Of a DNA stretch of 48,794 nt, positions 11,600 to 22,638 are shown in pieces. A program made the position numbers and the translations under genes. Below the pieces are notes generated by a model that was not told the DNA's origin, did no database searches, and was given only the letters and a program-made list of their open reading frames with translations. Each line of letters starts with the position of its first letter. The first letter of the stretch is position 1. This DNA is from Allomyces arbusculus. Lineage: Eukaryota > Blastocladiomycota > Blastocladiomycetes > Blastocladiales > Blastocladiaceae. The stretch spans positions 754-49,547 of the forward strand of contig JADHYV010000107.1 in the NCBI GenBank assembly GCA_027604705.1, read 5' to 3'.

Positions 11600-12358
11600 A
11601 TGGATCGCCAAAACCGCGTCGGGTCCAAGATTGGGTCCGGCGGTGTTGCCGGCCAGTCAGAGAGCAATGTCGACCGGCGCGAACGGCTGCGCAAGCTGGC
11701 CCTGGAGACGATTGACCTTGCCAAGGACCCGTACATCCTCAAGGTTCGCTCGCTTTTGCGCTTTCCAACCGTCACTCGCTCCCGTCATCCAACTGACGCA
11801 CGCACGCTCGCCTTCCCCGACTGCTAGAACCACCTCGGGTCGTACGAATGCAAGTTGTGCCTGACGCTGCACACCAACGAAGGCAGCTACCTCGCACATA
11901 CGCAGGGCAAAAAGCACCAAGCCAATCTCGCGCGCCGTGCCGCCCGCGAAGCGCGCGAACAGGGCCTCTCCGCCCCGCAAGCCGCGGCCCCACAAGCGCC
12001 AACCATGGCGCTTGTCCCAAAGAAACAATTCTTGAAAATTGGCCGGCCGGGTTACACGGTGACCAAAGTGCGCGACCCGGATACGCGGCAGCACGGTTTT
12101 CTGTTCCGAATCGAGTACCCGCAAATCAAGGACGGCGAGCGGCCGCGGCATCGGTTCATGGGCGCGTACGAGCAGCGGCAGGAAGTGCCAAACCGCGATT
12201 TCCAGTATGTGGTGGTGGCCGCCGAGCCCTACGAGACGGTCGCGTTCAAGATCCCGGCTAAGGAGGTGGATATGGGGGAGGGCAAGTTTTTCACGTTTTG
12301 GGATGCCGAGACGCGGCAGTATGCGCTGCAGATGCTGTACAGGTCGGCTTATCAATGA
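11600..12358 (+). CDS. SF3A2: splicing factor 3A subunit 2 (SAP62/Prp11)
   Basis: Component of the U2 snRNP SF3a complex, needed in the nucleus for prespliceosome formation. Exons 11600-11743 and 11828-12358 flank an 84-nt intron (GTTCGC...CTGCTAG), giving 224 aa. The N-terminus matches the family (KIGSGGVAGQSESNVDRRER). A matrin-type C2H2 zinc finger spans residues 56-78: C56-x2-C59-x12-H72-x5-H78, within YECKLCLTLHTNEGSYLAHT. It is followed by KIGRPGYTVTKVRD, PRHRFMGAYEQR, AAEPYETVAFKIP and a C-terminal FFTFWDAETRQYALQM. The protein stops after this conserved core, like yeast Prp11, and lacks the proline-rich repeats of animal SF3A2. ATG 11600 begins the conserved first residues, so the start is secure. 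Confidence 0.97.
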
Positions 12359-13390
12359 ATTTTTGGCGTGCGGATTGATTTGCTTGATGGACGAGGAGGT
12401 TAAGTGTGCGCGAGGTATGTTGTTGCTGTGAGAGTGTCCGCCATGTTGCTGCCATGCGCTTGCAAGCCGGGGCTAACCAACCCCTCCACCATTCTCTCCA
12501 CCTGTCAGCAACACGGTCTCAGCCTCGCGGCGTTGACGACTGTCAATGGCACATTCTTTGCGACCGTTGAGGGTCGCTCGCGGTTCCCTGGGTCTGGTTT
12601 CTTGATTGGCGACCCTGAGCGACCCAATTCGCGCCGCGTCCCTTGCGCGCCGCAACGCATGTCAATTCCGGATGAAGATGCGCGCTTGCCGCCTGGCAGT
12701 CCGTGTCGTCTTTGAGGAATATGCGCCTGACCATGCACTGCGCAAGTCGTTCCAATAATGGAGCTAAGCGTTTGCATGCTAGTTGCTGGCCCAAACCTGA
12801 CGTGCGCGCTCAATGCCACGCAGATATGTATAAACAATAGGGGAAGGGGTGGGAGTTTGGTGTTGATCGTTGCCATGATTCGTCCACCTTGCTGCTAAGC
12901 GACTGGATTGGGTGCAGGTTGGTGCGTTGCAGACATACACACCTGTGCAACGTGTTGTCAACATGCCTTCATGGCCAGCCATGGATGCTGCTCATGCAGA
13001 CTCTTGCCAAAGCTGGCAATGTGAGGGGCAGTGTGACAGAAAGCGCTGTGCAACGTTGCCGCGACTCGCGCTCAGTGCTCTGACATCAATACTGATGACA
13101 ATGACAATGATTATCATCAGGGGCGCAGCCACAAGCGCACGTCTTCCTCCACCCAGGTTCGCCAGTGGCACCAATCCACCACACCCATCGCCAATTTGGA
13201 CCTGCCCAACTTCAACGCCAATGCCAATGACAACATGCTCCTGCACAACCTTCACAGAGTGCTGTTACTGCTGCTGTCAGGTGGTGGAGTGGAATGGGAT
13301 GAGGAATTGATGGGGGCCATGCTGGGCGATGACAACAACAATGATGATGATGATGAGGAGCAGAACGCGCGCACTGTGGCGTGATGCAAT
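12359..13390. other. intergenic, no recognisable gene
   Basis: 3' flank of SF3A2 running into the repeat-rich region. CpG content falls in steps from about 12.9 kb. A 9-bp inverted repeat (GGGTCGCTC at 12571, GAGCGACCC at 12617) is present. An open frame at about 13112-13383 ends in an Asn/Asp/Glu run encoded by AAC/GAT triplets; it has no recognisable domain and may be debris of the adjacent element. Confidence 0.45.
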
Positions 13391-14950
13391 GGCCAGTGGA
13401 GGTGTGGGTGTGAGCTGGAGCAAGTTGTCTGTCAGGGTTGACATGGTCATGTCAAATTTGTGTAAGGATGAACCAAGGTGTTTTTCATTTATTGATTTCT
13501 TTTATATTTTTGGCTTGTGAAAGGTACACAGACATGCTTGTTGATGCTCACTTGTTGGGCAAGGGTGTACACAATGGCAAGATGGAGGGCAGTGACTACA
13601 AGAACAACAGCATGCCACAGTTTGACCTGCATGCCCATTGCCCCAACTGCCACAGCTGCTGCCAGCAAAAATCAACTGCCAAGGAGTACCAAAAGTCGTT
13701 CACATGCATTTCAAGCTGAACCTGTTGGTCAAGCAATTGTGCAACTCCTCCAGGTCAGGAACAAGTCAGCAGTCTTTTGAATCATCCACAACCTTGAGTT
13801 TGGCAGGCTCATGCCAAAGCTGCATGGTGGAGAGTGCAGCTGCAAGGTGCAGGAGGAGCGCATTGAGCTTTCAAAGGGTGAGGTCTGTCTCTTTCTCTAT
13901 TTTTTGTGCAGCCTGCTGATTTGCAACCTGCTCCTCATCCAGGTCATGGAGAATTTGGTGCTGACGCTCAAGCAGCTGTGCCAGCAGCTATATGACCATT
14001 TGGCGTTGACATGACAAGGGAAACAATTCTGTTGTACCTGTGCAAGGGTAATTTTGTGCTTGAGCTGCTCACATACACAGTCTTGATCATGAACAGCATG
14101 AACAGCCCTAAGTGCATTGCCAAATGCTTTCACAGTGTGCTGTACCTTGACAAGTTGGGCTTCAACTGTCACCTGCACCACAGTTTTGGGCACATGTCAC
14201 ATGGCCAGCATGCTGTCCAGGTCATGCTGATGCAACACGGCTGCAACATGTTGCTTTGCCTGTGCATGGCTGAGCATGGTGCAGTTCATGTTAATGTTGT
14301 GGTGGGTCGTTCAATGGGGAGCTGGTGCACAGGTTCATGTCCTTGATTCTGGAACATAGTCAGCTCATGTCTTTGTGCACAACCTACATGTAACTGATGC
14401 AGTTCATGGCGACCTCATGAATGCATTTGCTTGGGAGTACATGGGTCTGTACAAGATAATTCTCCTTGACAACTTCTGCTGTCACCACAACCATGGGGCT
14501 GCAGTGGTGCTTGTGCAGGCTGGGCACCAGCTCTACTTTTTGCTGCCATACTCACTGTATCTCAATGCCTGTGAACTCTTGTTCTTGTCAACAGGGAGGT
14601 TGCAGGCTTTTTTTGGGCCCAATAATCTCATTCCTTTGTGAACAAGCCAGATTGTTGCTGGTAGCAAACAAAAGGGTACAGCAAGAGTGGGTATTCAATC
14701 AATGCAGAATCGATACAGTGTGGGAGATGGCGCTGAGCAATATCAAGGTGAAGAGAGTTGGCTCAACAATGAGATTTTTTTTGGCAGTTTGATATTTCTG
14801 AAGCATGGATTGACATTGAAGCAGGGCTGCAGCAGCTTTTGTGGCAATGGCATGCTCTGTGATGTTTCTGGCAGGGAGCACTGCAAGGTACAAGCCTCCA
14901 GCACCATCTAATAGGCTCCACAAATGCCATCATGCCTTGCTCACCAGTGT
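13390..14950 (+). mobile_element. decayed IS630/Tc1-mariner-like DNA transposon (DDE_3 transposase relic)
   Basis: Plus-strand frames between about 14011 and 14641 carry the C-terminal transposase signature. FGHMSHGQHAV precedes the second catalytic region (14180-14215), IILLDNFCCHHNHGA (14457-14500) holds the second Asp, and FLLPYSLYLNACELLFLS (14536-14590) matches the LPPYSPxLNPxE motif with its Glu. The first frame stops near 14346 and the DN and NxxE motifs are in another frame starting near 14375, so the gene is broken. CpG is almost absent, unlike nearby genes, consistent with old methylation-linked decay. An N-terminal part probably lies at 13.4-14.0 kb but is unrecognisable. Terminal inverted repeats were not found by eye, so the limits are approximate. 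Confidence 0.7.
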
Positions 14951-15780
14951 CTCCCCATTTTCACTTTCCTGTCTCAACATAAGTCGTTGAACAAACCCCA
15001 GTCAATCTGTGTCCTTTGAGCCAGGGTACCTTCCAAACCCTACTCCAAAAAGTCGCTATGCAACCTCCCTATCTAGTCAATGTTTGAATGCAACAACCCA
15101 GTGGATCCAAGTCCAATCACTGAGTGGATCAAAGCAGCCACCTGGCAGATCACAGGCCAGGGTTAGCACCAAGTGGAGAAACTAAAATATGCCCTGTTGC
15201 ATTCCAGTGGCTATGTGGATACAATTACTGATTATTGGGAAATAGAGGCCCAACAATATGTCAATGGGGTTTTGGTTTTCCTTTCACTTGTTCAATCAAG
15301 CATTGTCTTCATCTGTATATTGTCAAAACCCAAAACAAAACAAAACAAAAAAAAATCAGAAATTGATTGGTTGGTGAAAATTGATTGATTGAGTTTCAAA
15401 AATCACCTTGTGCTCTCAATTTTGTGCCTTTTGAAGTTCAAAAATATGATTTCTGGAGCAAGTCTCATTTCAATTTTGGATTTGTTGCTCACACGACCAT
15501 GTGCAATACATATGCTGTGTCTGACAAACACATTGGAACTCAGGCAAATTCAATTCCATACTTGATTCGCAGCATCATCCTTGGTAACAATGACTTCATG
15601 TTTTGTGGGCAAAAGCACTGACCAGAATCACTTTCCAATTCAATATCCATACCCAATATTGACTTTCACGTGTGCTCTATTTCAAAGGCAAACTTTGGCA
15701 AAGGGTGAATGTCAAATGGGTGCTTTGCAGCTGCAGACAATTCAGGAGTTTGACATGTTTCGCCGCTCATTTGCTTCATG
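14951..15780. other. CpG-poor, AT-richer debris with a (CAAAA)n tract
   Basis: Continuation of the CpG-depleted island; CpGs return from about 15.73 kb. A CAAAA-type tract occurs at about 15324-15357, followed by ATTGATTG-type repeats. It may be the tail of a retro-element or simple sequence. No coding domain is recognised. Confidence 0.45.
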
Positions 15781-16378
15781 TTTGTGAGTTGTACACAACT
15801 GTTTGCCCATGTTGCCTGTCTCATGACCTCTTGGACACATTTTAGCTTCGCACCCTCCCCTATTCTTCTTGCGCCCTCTCGCCCATTGCCACGTTCATGG
15901 ACGAAAAAACAGCCTGACAGATGCGCAGATCCTTCGGAGTTCTTCCTGGTTGGCGCTTGCTACTTTGCCACCCGAACGGTGGCTTTGTTGCCGCCAACTT
16001 CGCCGCCTTTCGCCGACGCAAGACGCCACGCCAGAGAGGTCCCTCTGTCTGTTTCTTGTTTCCGCATGCACGCACTTCGCATGTCACTTCGTTCACCGTG
16101 TTTGCGCACTCTATCACACATTCGTCGCCACAAGGCCAGAACGGCGTGGCGCATGCGCAACTTCGGCAACACGACGACGCGCGGTGGGGGACGAGAAAAA
16201 ACGAAGCAACGCGACGCCGGCCCTGTGGCGAGATGACTATTCGCCCTTCTTGGTGACGACGACATAAGAGGAAGCCATCGCACGCGCGGCTCAATTCCGC
16301 CTCCGTCGACCCCACTCGCGTCCACGACCAACACCGATCAACGCCCAACAGCTCGTTCAGCTCGTCTCCTTGCCCATC
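15781..16378. other. intergenic, upstream of the CxxC...CC gene
   Basis: CpG-rich sequence resumes here, as in other host promoter regions of the window. Open frames cross it in several frames on both strands without domains. It probably holds the promoter and 5' leader of the gene starting at 16379. Confidence 0.45.
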
Positions 16379-17438
16379 ATGGTCCCTGCGACGGGCCGAC
16401 CCAAGGCCACGACGCATCCGTCGCCGCTCGTCGAGCGAATTGACCAGACATTGCGCCAGATGTTCACGCACACCCCGCTCTACACGCGCGACATGGAGCT
16501 CGCTCACGCGAGTCCACGCGCAAGAAAGCTCATTATCGACGAGGCTGACGCGATCTTGAGCAACTTGCTCGATAAGCTCACAGAGTTGGAAGCAGCCGCC
16601 CACTGTCTCTCCACGCAGCACCCGGTTGCGGTGAACCAGGAGCTCGCCGCCGTTTGCTCGGCCATCAAGGCTGAGCAGGCGATTTTGAGCGCCAAGCTAC
16701 AACCCTTTCGGCGCGGGACGGAGAACTTATTGCCGCTGCTCATCGAGGATGATGCGGGCGCGCACCCCAACGTGCACGATGAGCGCACGGATCACGAACC
16801 GCGTGCCGCAGAGCGCGCGCTGCGCGCCGACCTGCGCGAGGGCGATTCATTATCAAGTCGCGACGACGAGGTCCAGGCCGTGGAACCTGTCCGGCATCTC
16901 GATCGTGCAGGCGGAATGCGCGCAGTTGGGCCGAAGGTCGACGCGGGAATGAACGGAGTTGCCCAAGAACCCGGTGCTGGCATCGACCAGGACGGCCAAC
17001 GCGAGGGCGAAGGCGAGGCCGAGGCCGAGGAGGAGGACATTGATCGTCGTCCCGCCGAGCGTCCGCGCGATATTTTGCAGGACGCTGCTCGTCCACCGAA
17101 TATGGCCCATGTGCGCGCTGCATTGGTGGGCGACCGCTTCGGTTCCATCGTCTTTGGACGCGGCTCGCCGTACGTCGTCACGGGCCGCGAGGACGATTAT
17201 GTCCTGATGGCTGACGTGCGCAAGCACTTTGATTTGCCGCCCAGAGGGCCGATCGGCCATGATCCGGTGCGTTTGGAACAGCTTGGAGTCACCGTGCTGC
17301 CCGACCAAGTGATCTGTCGGAGTTGCAAGAAGCGTTGGCACTGGTCATTCCCGCCGTGTTGTGACAACACGCGCCGCAATTCCGGTGTGAAAAAGGCGTT
17401 CAAAACGCTACTCATTGGTGTGGCTCGCCGCGACCATG

Positions 17439-17477
<39 letters not shown>

Positions 17478-18136
17478 ACGTGGCCGAGTTGCGCATGGAC
17501 GAGGCAGGGGTGGTGCCGCTGCCGGCTCCGGCGCGCGCGTCGCGACCGCTCCGGTCGCAGCAGTCCCAGTCGGCAAGGCGCATCGAATACCGGGACCGAG
17601 AAGAGCCGATGGACGAGGATGAGGACGAGGACATTTTGTCTGATTTGTCTGAATTGTCTGATGGGGAAGGCGGCGACGACAGCGCATCTGGCGACGACGA
17701 CGGCGCTTCGTCAACGCCGCCATTTGTTCCCCCGCGGCCGCCGCGCACGGACCGCGACCGCGATATGAATTTCATTCGCCCGGTGTGGCCGCCACGCGAC
17801 GCGGCCTTGTGCAATCGACTCTTGAAGACGCAGCTCGGGTCTCTCCTCTTGGAACCGGACTCGCCGTTCACGGTTACCGGCGACGAGCGCGACGCCGTCG
17901 CCGTGGAAGCCGTACGTCTCGCAACTGGGAGAAACGGCAAGCGTGGCGGGTCGTTGCCCGTGCGAGTCATGGCTGAGATTGGCCTGTATCGTGCCGAGCA
18001 CGTGGTGTGCTGCGATACGTGTCATCAGAGGACAGCGATCGACCGTCGGTGCTGTGATGTTTGGGACAGGAAGAACGGCAAGGTCGAGAAGCGCCCGTGC
18101 GCAGCTGTGGTCGGACTGGCCCTACGCACGATGTGA
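16379..18136 (+). CDS. unknown protein with two copies of a CxxC...CC domain
   Basis: A single 585-aa open frame; not recognised. Residues about 1-125 are helical/coiled-coil-like (IIDEADAILSNLLDKLTELE). A charged linker follows, then domain 1 (about 240-345) and, after a poly-Asp run and an acidic low-complexity linker, domain 2 (about 460-585). Both domains share FGSIVF/LGSLLL, SPYVVTG/SPFTVTG and a cysteine cluster: C313-x2-C316-x10-CC(327-328) and C545-x2-C548-x9-CC(558-559), each followed by Asp. Four cysteines so arranged suggest a structural zinc site, and the acidic content suggests a nuclear protein; both are inference. ATG 16379 is the first ATG of the frame. The linker at about 125-240 has unusual composition and could hide a short intron. 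Confidence 0.65.
17441..17471 (+). repeat. (GAC)n microsatellite encoding poly-Asp
   Basis: About ten GAC triplets in a row inside the CxxC...CC gene, encoding the Asp run between its two domains. Confidence 0.9.
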
Positions 18137-18644
18137 TTGGGGTTTGTGAGGAAGTGCGCCCACCAGTGCGGTTGAACCAGGCAGGGTGGTCAAAGTTGAT
18201 GGATAGACGGCTCGAGTCGCTCCAATAATCATGTTGTATTTGTTTTGGACTCCAATTGATACATCTTGATTTTCCCTCTGGTGGAAGTGGAAGGAGAGAG
18301 TCGCGATCTGGATCCGGCGAATGCAGTCGGCGTGAAGGTCAGTGCTTGACGTACACGACAGCCGAACCGCCACGACCATGCGTGACCTTTGAGAAAAGGG
18401 ACCTTTTGCTGCGCGTCTGATGGCATCCCTCTCCAACGGTATCGTTTCTCTTATCTGAACCTACTCCACCGGCTAGGTTTTCCGTTTCCAACGTACGAAG
18501 TCCCATTGCCCCCAACCGCGATCCAACAGGCTAGCACGCTCCTGATCAGTCAAAGTTCGCGGACGTCCTCCCATATCACCACTACCGACACGACAACCAC
18601 CGCGGCTCCCGTATCTTGAACCCTGAGCTGTTCACTCGAGCCAT
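18137..18644. other. intergenic, no gene seen
   Basis: 3' flank of the CxxC...CC gene. Nothing recognisable on either strand. Confidence 0.45.
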
Positions 18645-19470
18645 TCAAACTGCGCGACAGACCCAGCGTGGTAGCCTCGTCGAGCATTCGCCGGTGCGTT
18701 TCTTGGCCACGTGTCGCCGGTTGGCCAGGTCGACGAGCGCAGCACGATCCGGCGTCAGGAAGTCGTCAAGTTGCGATGCGGTTTGGTGGAGAGCGGCGGG
18801 TTCGCCGGCGTAGTAGCCCATCTCGGACGAGGCGGCGACGCGGCCGATCGTCATGAATATGCCGCTGGGTGGGGTGGAGGAGGTGGTAGGCGTGGGCACG
18901 GTACAGTGGTGGGCCGGAAGAGTTCGTTTTGATTGTCGCCATGGGTGTGCTGGTAGAGGGAGAGGGTCGCGGTGACTTTCAGTGCGTGCGGACTGAAAGG
19001 CGAGTATCCGGCCAGCGTTCCCATTGCTCGGTCCGCGTGCGTACCGGTCCTTGATGAGCTGAATATTATCGGTATATCGCCCCGACCGTCTAGCTACCTT
19101 GACGATACTACCATGAGCAAGGACGCTACTCTGAGCGAGTGCACAGCCACAATGCCGCAATCGCGCCAAATCCCAACATCCAGCTTGGCCTTTTCGCACC
19201 TGGTCAGGTTCGGCTCGGTGCGGGAAAAGTTGACACAGTTGGTGAGCGATGGGTCGAGGTTGGATGGAGCGTATCGGTCCGGTCTACACGCGCGCGCGAG
19301 ATCACGGTCACTGCATCGAGTCTGACAGCTCGGACGCCGCAGAGTGGCAGGTTTTCCGGGCACGGACGCACCGGGTCGTGGTGGCGGCAAGTCGGCGCCA
19401 GGACGGTCGAGCAGGTTCTCGAGCAAGTTGCCGCGTTGTCGATGCCGTTTCAGCATGAACAAGTCGACGA
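18645..19470 (-). pseudogene. decayed unknown gene, tandem copy B
   Basis: Diverged direct duplicate of 19471-20290, visible at nucleotide and protein level. On the minus strand, frames encode SSTPPSGIFMTIGRVAASSE, then YYAGEPAALHQTASQLDDF; copy A has SSTSPSAITIFINGAAASS, then DYAAKSAAFHRTDSHFDHM. Upstream parts match as well (FPVAVVDLF against FPVAVVDSF; RLDAVTV against ELDAVTV). The matching stretches fall in different frames with stops between them, so no intact product is seen. The leucine-rich texture is vaguely F-box/LRR-like, but no family is recognised. Confidence 0.5.
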
Positions 19471-20290
19471 CCGCAACGGGAAATGAGGAATGGAGGCGAA
19501 GTTGGTGGAGCCCTTGTACAAGTATTCGCCGGCACAAACAAACATGTGGTCAAAGTGCGAATCGGTCCGGTGGAACGCGGCGGATTTGGCGGCGTAGTCG
19601 TCGGTCGTGGACGAGGCAGCAGCGCCGTTGATGAAGATGGTGATGGCGCTAGGTGAGGTGGAGGAGGTGGGAGCAGTGGGGTCATCGCACTGGAAGAGAT
19701 TGCTTCGCTCGTCGCTGTGCGTTTTCTGGGGAGGGAGGGATCGAGGTGAGTGAGTATCTGCACACGCGGTTTGGAAAGCAAGTATCCGGGCAGCGTACCC
19801 CTTGCGTGGCACAGGATTGCGCGCGTACGCACGCGCGCATACCGGTCGTTGTTAATCTGGATGTCGTCGGCAAATCCTTTCGACTGTCGAGTGCGGAACC
19901 TGATATCGCAGCCGTGACCGAGAGCGCCAGATACCAAGGTATGTCAAGTTCAGCACAGTGCGAGAACAGTCAACAAGGTCGGGGAGCGACGTGATGAAGA
20001 TGGTCCGCAGGGATCCGACTTGTGTGGTCACCGTTACGGCGTCGAGTTCAGCGATCCGAGTGCAGCGCAGTGTTGGCTCGGGCACGGGCGAACCGGATAG
20101 TGGTGGTGGAAGGTCAGTCAGTGTCGGCGCGGTCGGCCAGGTCGGTGTTGGCGCGGCGGGGCAGGTGTGCGAGCGTGGCATTGCCAGAGAAGATTTGAGA
20201 TGAACGAATCCACCACAGCGACGGGAAACGAAGGACAGGGACGGTAGTCGGCGAGAATTCCTTGGACACGAGCAAACGTCGGCGCAAACA
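19471..20290 (-). pseudogene. decayed unknown gene, tandem copy A
   Basis: Partner of the copy at 18645-19470, same orientation, period about 0.8 kb. Minus-strand pieces include FPVAVVDSFIS, LDAVTVTTQVGSLRTIFITS, DLVDCSRTVLNLTYLGIW and DYAAKSAAFHRTDSHF. The equivalents in copy B are FPVAVVDLFML, LDAVTVISRARV, NCVNFSRTEPNLTRC...VGIW and YYAGEPAALHQTASQ. The pieces lie in more than one frame. Introns plus frameshifts could explain this; a degraded gene is the simpler reading. Confidence 0.5.
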
Positions 20291-20295
20291 ACCAA

Positions 20296-21015
20296 GTCGT
20301 CAGAAGCGTTCGGGTGCCATGGCCGGAAGCGTATTAGAATGAAGCGAGCGCGCGCATGCTCGAATCGTTGGCAGGTGGCAAGATGGACGCGCGCGCCATG
20401 GCAAAGAAGCGAGTCTTGACCGATCGTTTGTGAGCGCCTCCGTTAGGATCAGGCGCTGCTTTCAGTACGGCGCTTGTTACCGTTCATTTCGAGCTTTCGG
20501 TTTGCAGCAGCCTGCAGCCGTGCGTTGATGGGCGGAGTTAGAGCGAAGACCGACGATGGTAAGCCTGTCCTTGGAGCCCGCGACGTCATCCCCCGGGCGT
20601 TACGATCCAGTAAGTTGCCGCACTCACTGATTGTCCTGCATTCTTGTCGCGTTCGTGCAGCCGTTGGCCGTTAGATGAATGGTCGAGCTGCTGCTGCTTC
20701 TTGGAGCTGCAGAGAACCCCGCACGCGCAAGTCACGTGGTTGTGACGCGGCATTACCTTTGCCTCGCGCCTCTGTGGGAGACAACCGTCGCCACAGCGGT
20801 TTGCTGCAGTCTCTCACAACCATCTTCAACCGCCGCGATCCGCAGCCAGATTCGGCGACGTGACGTTCTATGCAACAGGTCAATCGTCTCGTTCTGCGGC
20901 TATTGTGGCCTCACTTTCCACGACTACTGGGATGATGCCGCGCCCTTATTCCCGTCCGAAGCAAGCTGAGACTCACGCGTTACCGTAACATCCACATCCA
21001 TCGCATCTGTGGCCC
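20296..21015. other. intergenic between the two decayed tandem pairs
   Basis: No recognisable gene. A plus-strand frame near 20890-20960 reads CGYCGLTFHDYWDD, a CxxC stretch of unknown meaning. Confidence 0.4.
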
Positions 21016-21019
21016 CACG

Positions 21020-21370
21020 TGCCTTCCGCAAAGCCGCGACCAATTCACCGTGCTGCTCGAAATCATCAGCGGCAACCGCCACGACGCCTCAATGCCCGAG
21101 CATGCTGACTGGAGGCGCGCGTTGGGGTGAAACACGAGCGCCTCGGCCATGCCTGCATCGTGAGGTCGGGAGTGGTCGTGTCAAGTGCGGTTGCGAGCAC
21201 CTGCATTGCCGCGGATGCACGACGGACTTCGGCAAGAGCGGTGCTCGCTTGAACGTAAGCGAGATGTAGCGCTTGAATTTGTATTCGTGCGCCTGTGCGA
21301 TGTCGACGTGGGGATGGGTGGTAATGCTGGGCGTGTGATCGCTCATGCTATGTGGTGGACTGAAAATTCG
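21020..21370 (-). pseudogene. decayed unknown gene, second tandem pair, copy 1
   Basis: Direct repeat of 21600-22035 with about 670-bp spacing. Minus-strand translation in one frame gives TALAEVRRASAAMQVLATAL, then DTTTPDLTMQAW. The other copy gives AAIAQTHRVSATPQELATTF, then DAATPGLMTPGMADLHALV. Further on, VAADDFEQHGELVAALRKA matches VTADTFERDGDLATTLLSA. The matching segments are in different frames in each copy, indicating several indels. The protein family is not recognised; the conserved Ala/Leu-rich helices suggest a soluble helical protein. Confidence 0.55.
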
Positions 21371-21416
21371 CGCAACGAGGATCCATGCAAGAGCATGAAC
21401 CAAGGAACGATGGGGA

Positions 21417-21428
21417 GGGGGGGGGGGG
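21417..21428. repeat. G12 homopolymer
   Basis: A run of 12 G between the two decayed gene copies; a possible G-quadruplex or sequencing-sensitive site. Confidence 0.85.
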
Positions 21429-21599
21429 TGCGGCGGCAGGTATCTATGGTGCCACTTTCCTCCATACGTGATACCCACGCTCTTCTATGTCCCGCTCTTC
21501 TGAACCGACGACTACACCAGGTCTTGATTGCCGTCGTTGGTGCCATCTAAATCACTTAATCCACGATGTGACGTCCTCTGCAACGGACCAATCACTTCC

Positions 21600-22035
21600 G
21601 TCTGTTGCGTTCGTTGCCGCAAGCGTTTCCGCGATTAATTCGACGACGCCGTGCTCTCGTTCCCGTCCCCGGCCGGCTAAGCCCTTTCATAACCGTAAGC
21701 GCGCTGAGTAAAGTCGTGGCCAGGTCGCCATCCCGCTCGAAAGTATCAGCGGTGACGCGCCACGGCGCGTCGATAGCCGTACACGTCAACCAAGGTGCGA
21801 GGTGGCGTGCAATACAAGCGCGTGCAAATCGGCCATGCCTGGAGTCATCAAGCCGGGTGTGGCCGCATCGAAAGTAGTTGCGAGCTCCTGCGGCGTCGCG
21901 GATACACGGTGGGTTTGAGCAATGGCAGCGCGCGCTTATTCATAGGCGAGCTGCAGCACTTGAAGCTGCTGTACGTCTTGCGCTTGTTCAAGGTCGGCGA
22001 GTAGTGGGTGGAGTGGCTCATACTATGCGTCTGAC
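21600..22035 (-). pseudogene. decayed unknown gene, second tandem pair, copy 2
   Basis: Partner of the copy at 21020-21370. On the minus strand a frame reads LADLEQAQDVQQLQVLQLAY, stop, ARAAIAQTHRVSATPQELAT and on to LHALVLHATSHLG. After a frame change comes CTAIDAPWRVTADTFERDG. An internal stop (near 21940) and at least one frameshift show that it is broken, yet similarity to the partner is clear in the translated frames. Confidence 0.55.
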
Positions 22036-22638
22036 GATCTGGCGTCTGGCAGAATGTCTGGCAAAAATGGGCTACGGAAGTGTCGGGAGCGTCGCATATT
22101 TATGGGCAGTTGGAAGTCGTTGGTTTCGAGCCAGTTACTTGGTCAAGCACAGACATGGGCAAGTCACGTATTTGACAACCATCGCGTCAAACCGAGTCGA
22201 TAAAAGTTTTGCTGTAAGGAAATGAGCGCTCTATTGATATCGCTGGCCGCCCATCGCTTTCACGACCTTTGTCAGATCGCGGTGCATAGCGACCCTCCTC
22301 TGACGACAATCCCCGTCGGAGTCGCACCGAGAAGTATCGATTGTGGGACGTCGTCGGACGGAACCACAATCTGGCTGGCTTTGTGGCCCGATTCCGCTGG
22401 CGCTTCAGGAATCCGACTCTCCCAAGAACGGCATCGCGAACGTATTGATTTATTCAGGGCAAACAATATCGAGCCCGAGCACTCTCCGCTCTCCGCATCC
22501 GGGCCTGCACTCGGTCGTAATGAAAAGGTTATACAAAGTTGGTTTGGCTGGCGACGCATCGCCCTCCACTCACCAGCACGGGACACCGGCGCACAGCGCG
22601 CGGCACCCCTCCCCTCAATCTTCTCCACCGTCCTTCGC
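22036..22638. other. intergenic, 3' flank of the dioxygenase gene
   Basis: No gene recognised. Frames antisense to the dioxygenase extend into it but look compositional. Confidence 0.45.

Noticed and set aside
12571-12625. 9-bp inverted repeat as terminator or hairpin RNA
   Set aside because: The arms are short with a 37-nt loop; expected by chance in GC-rich DNA.
12404-12715. Open frame after SF3A2
   Set aside because: No domain, no conserved pattern, and frames on the other strand are equally long.
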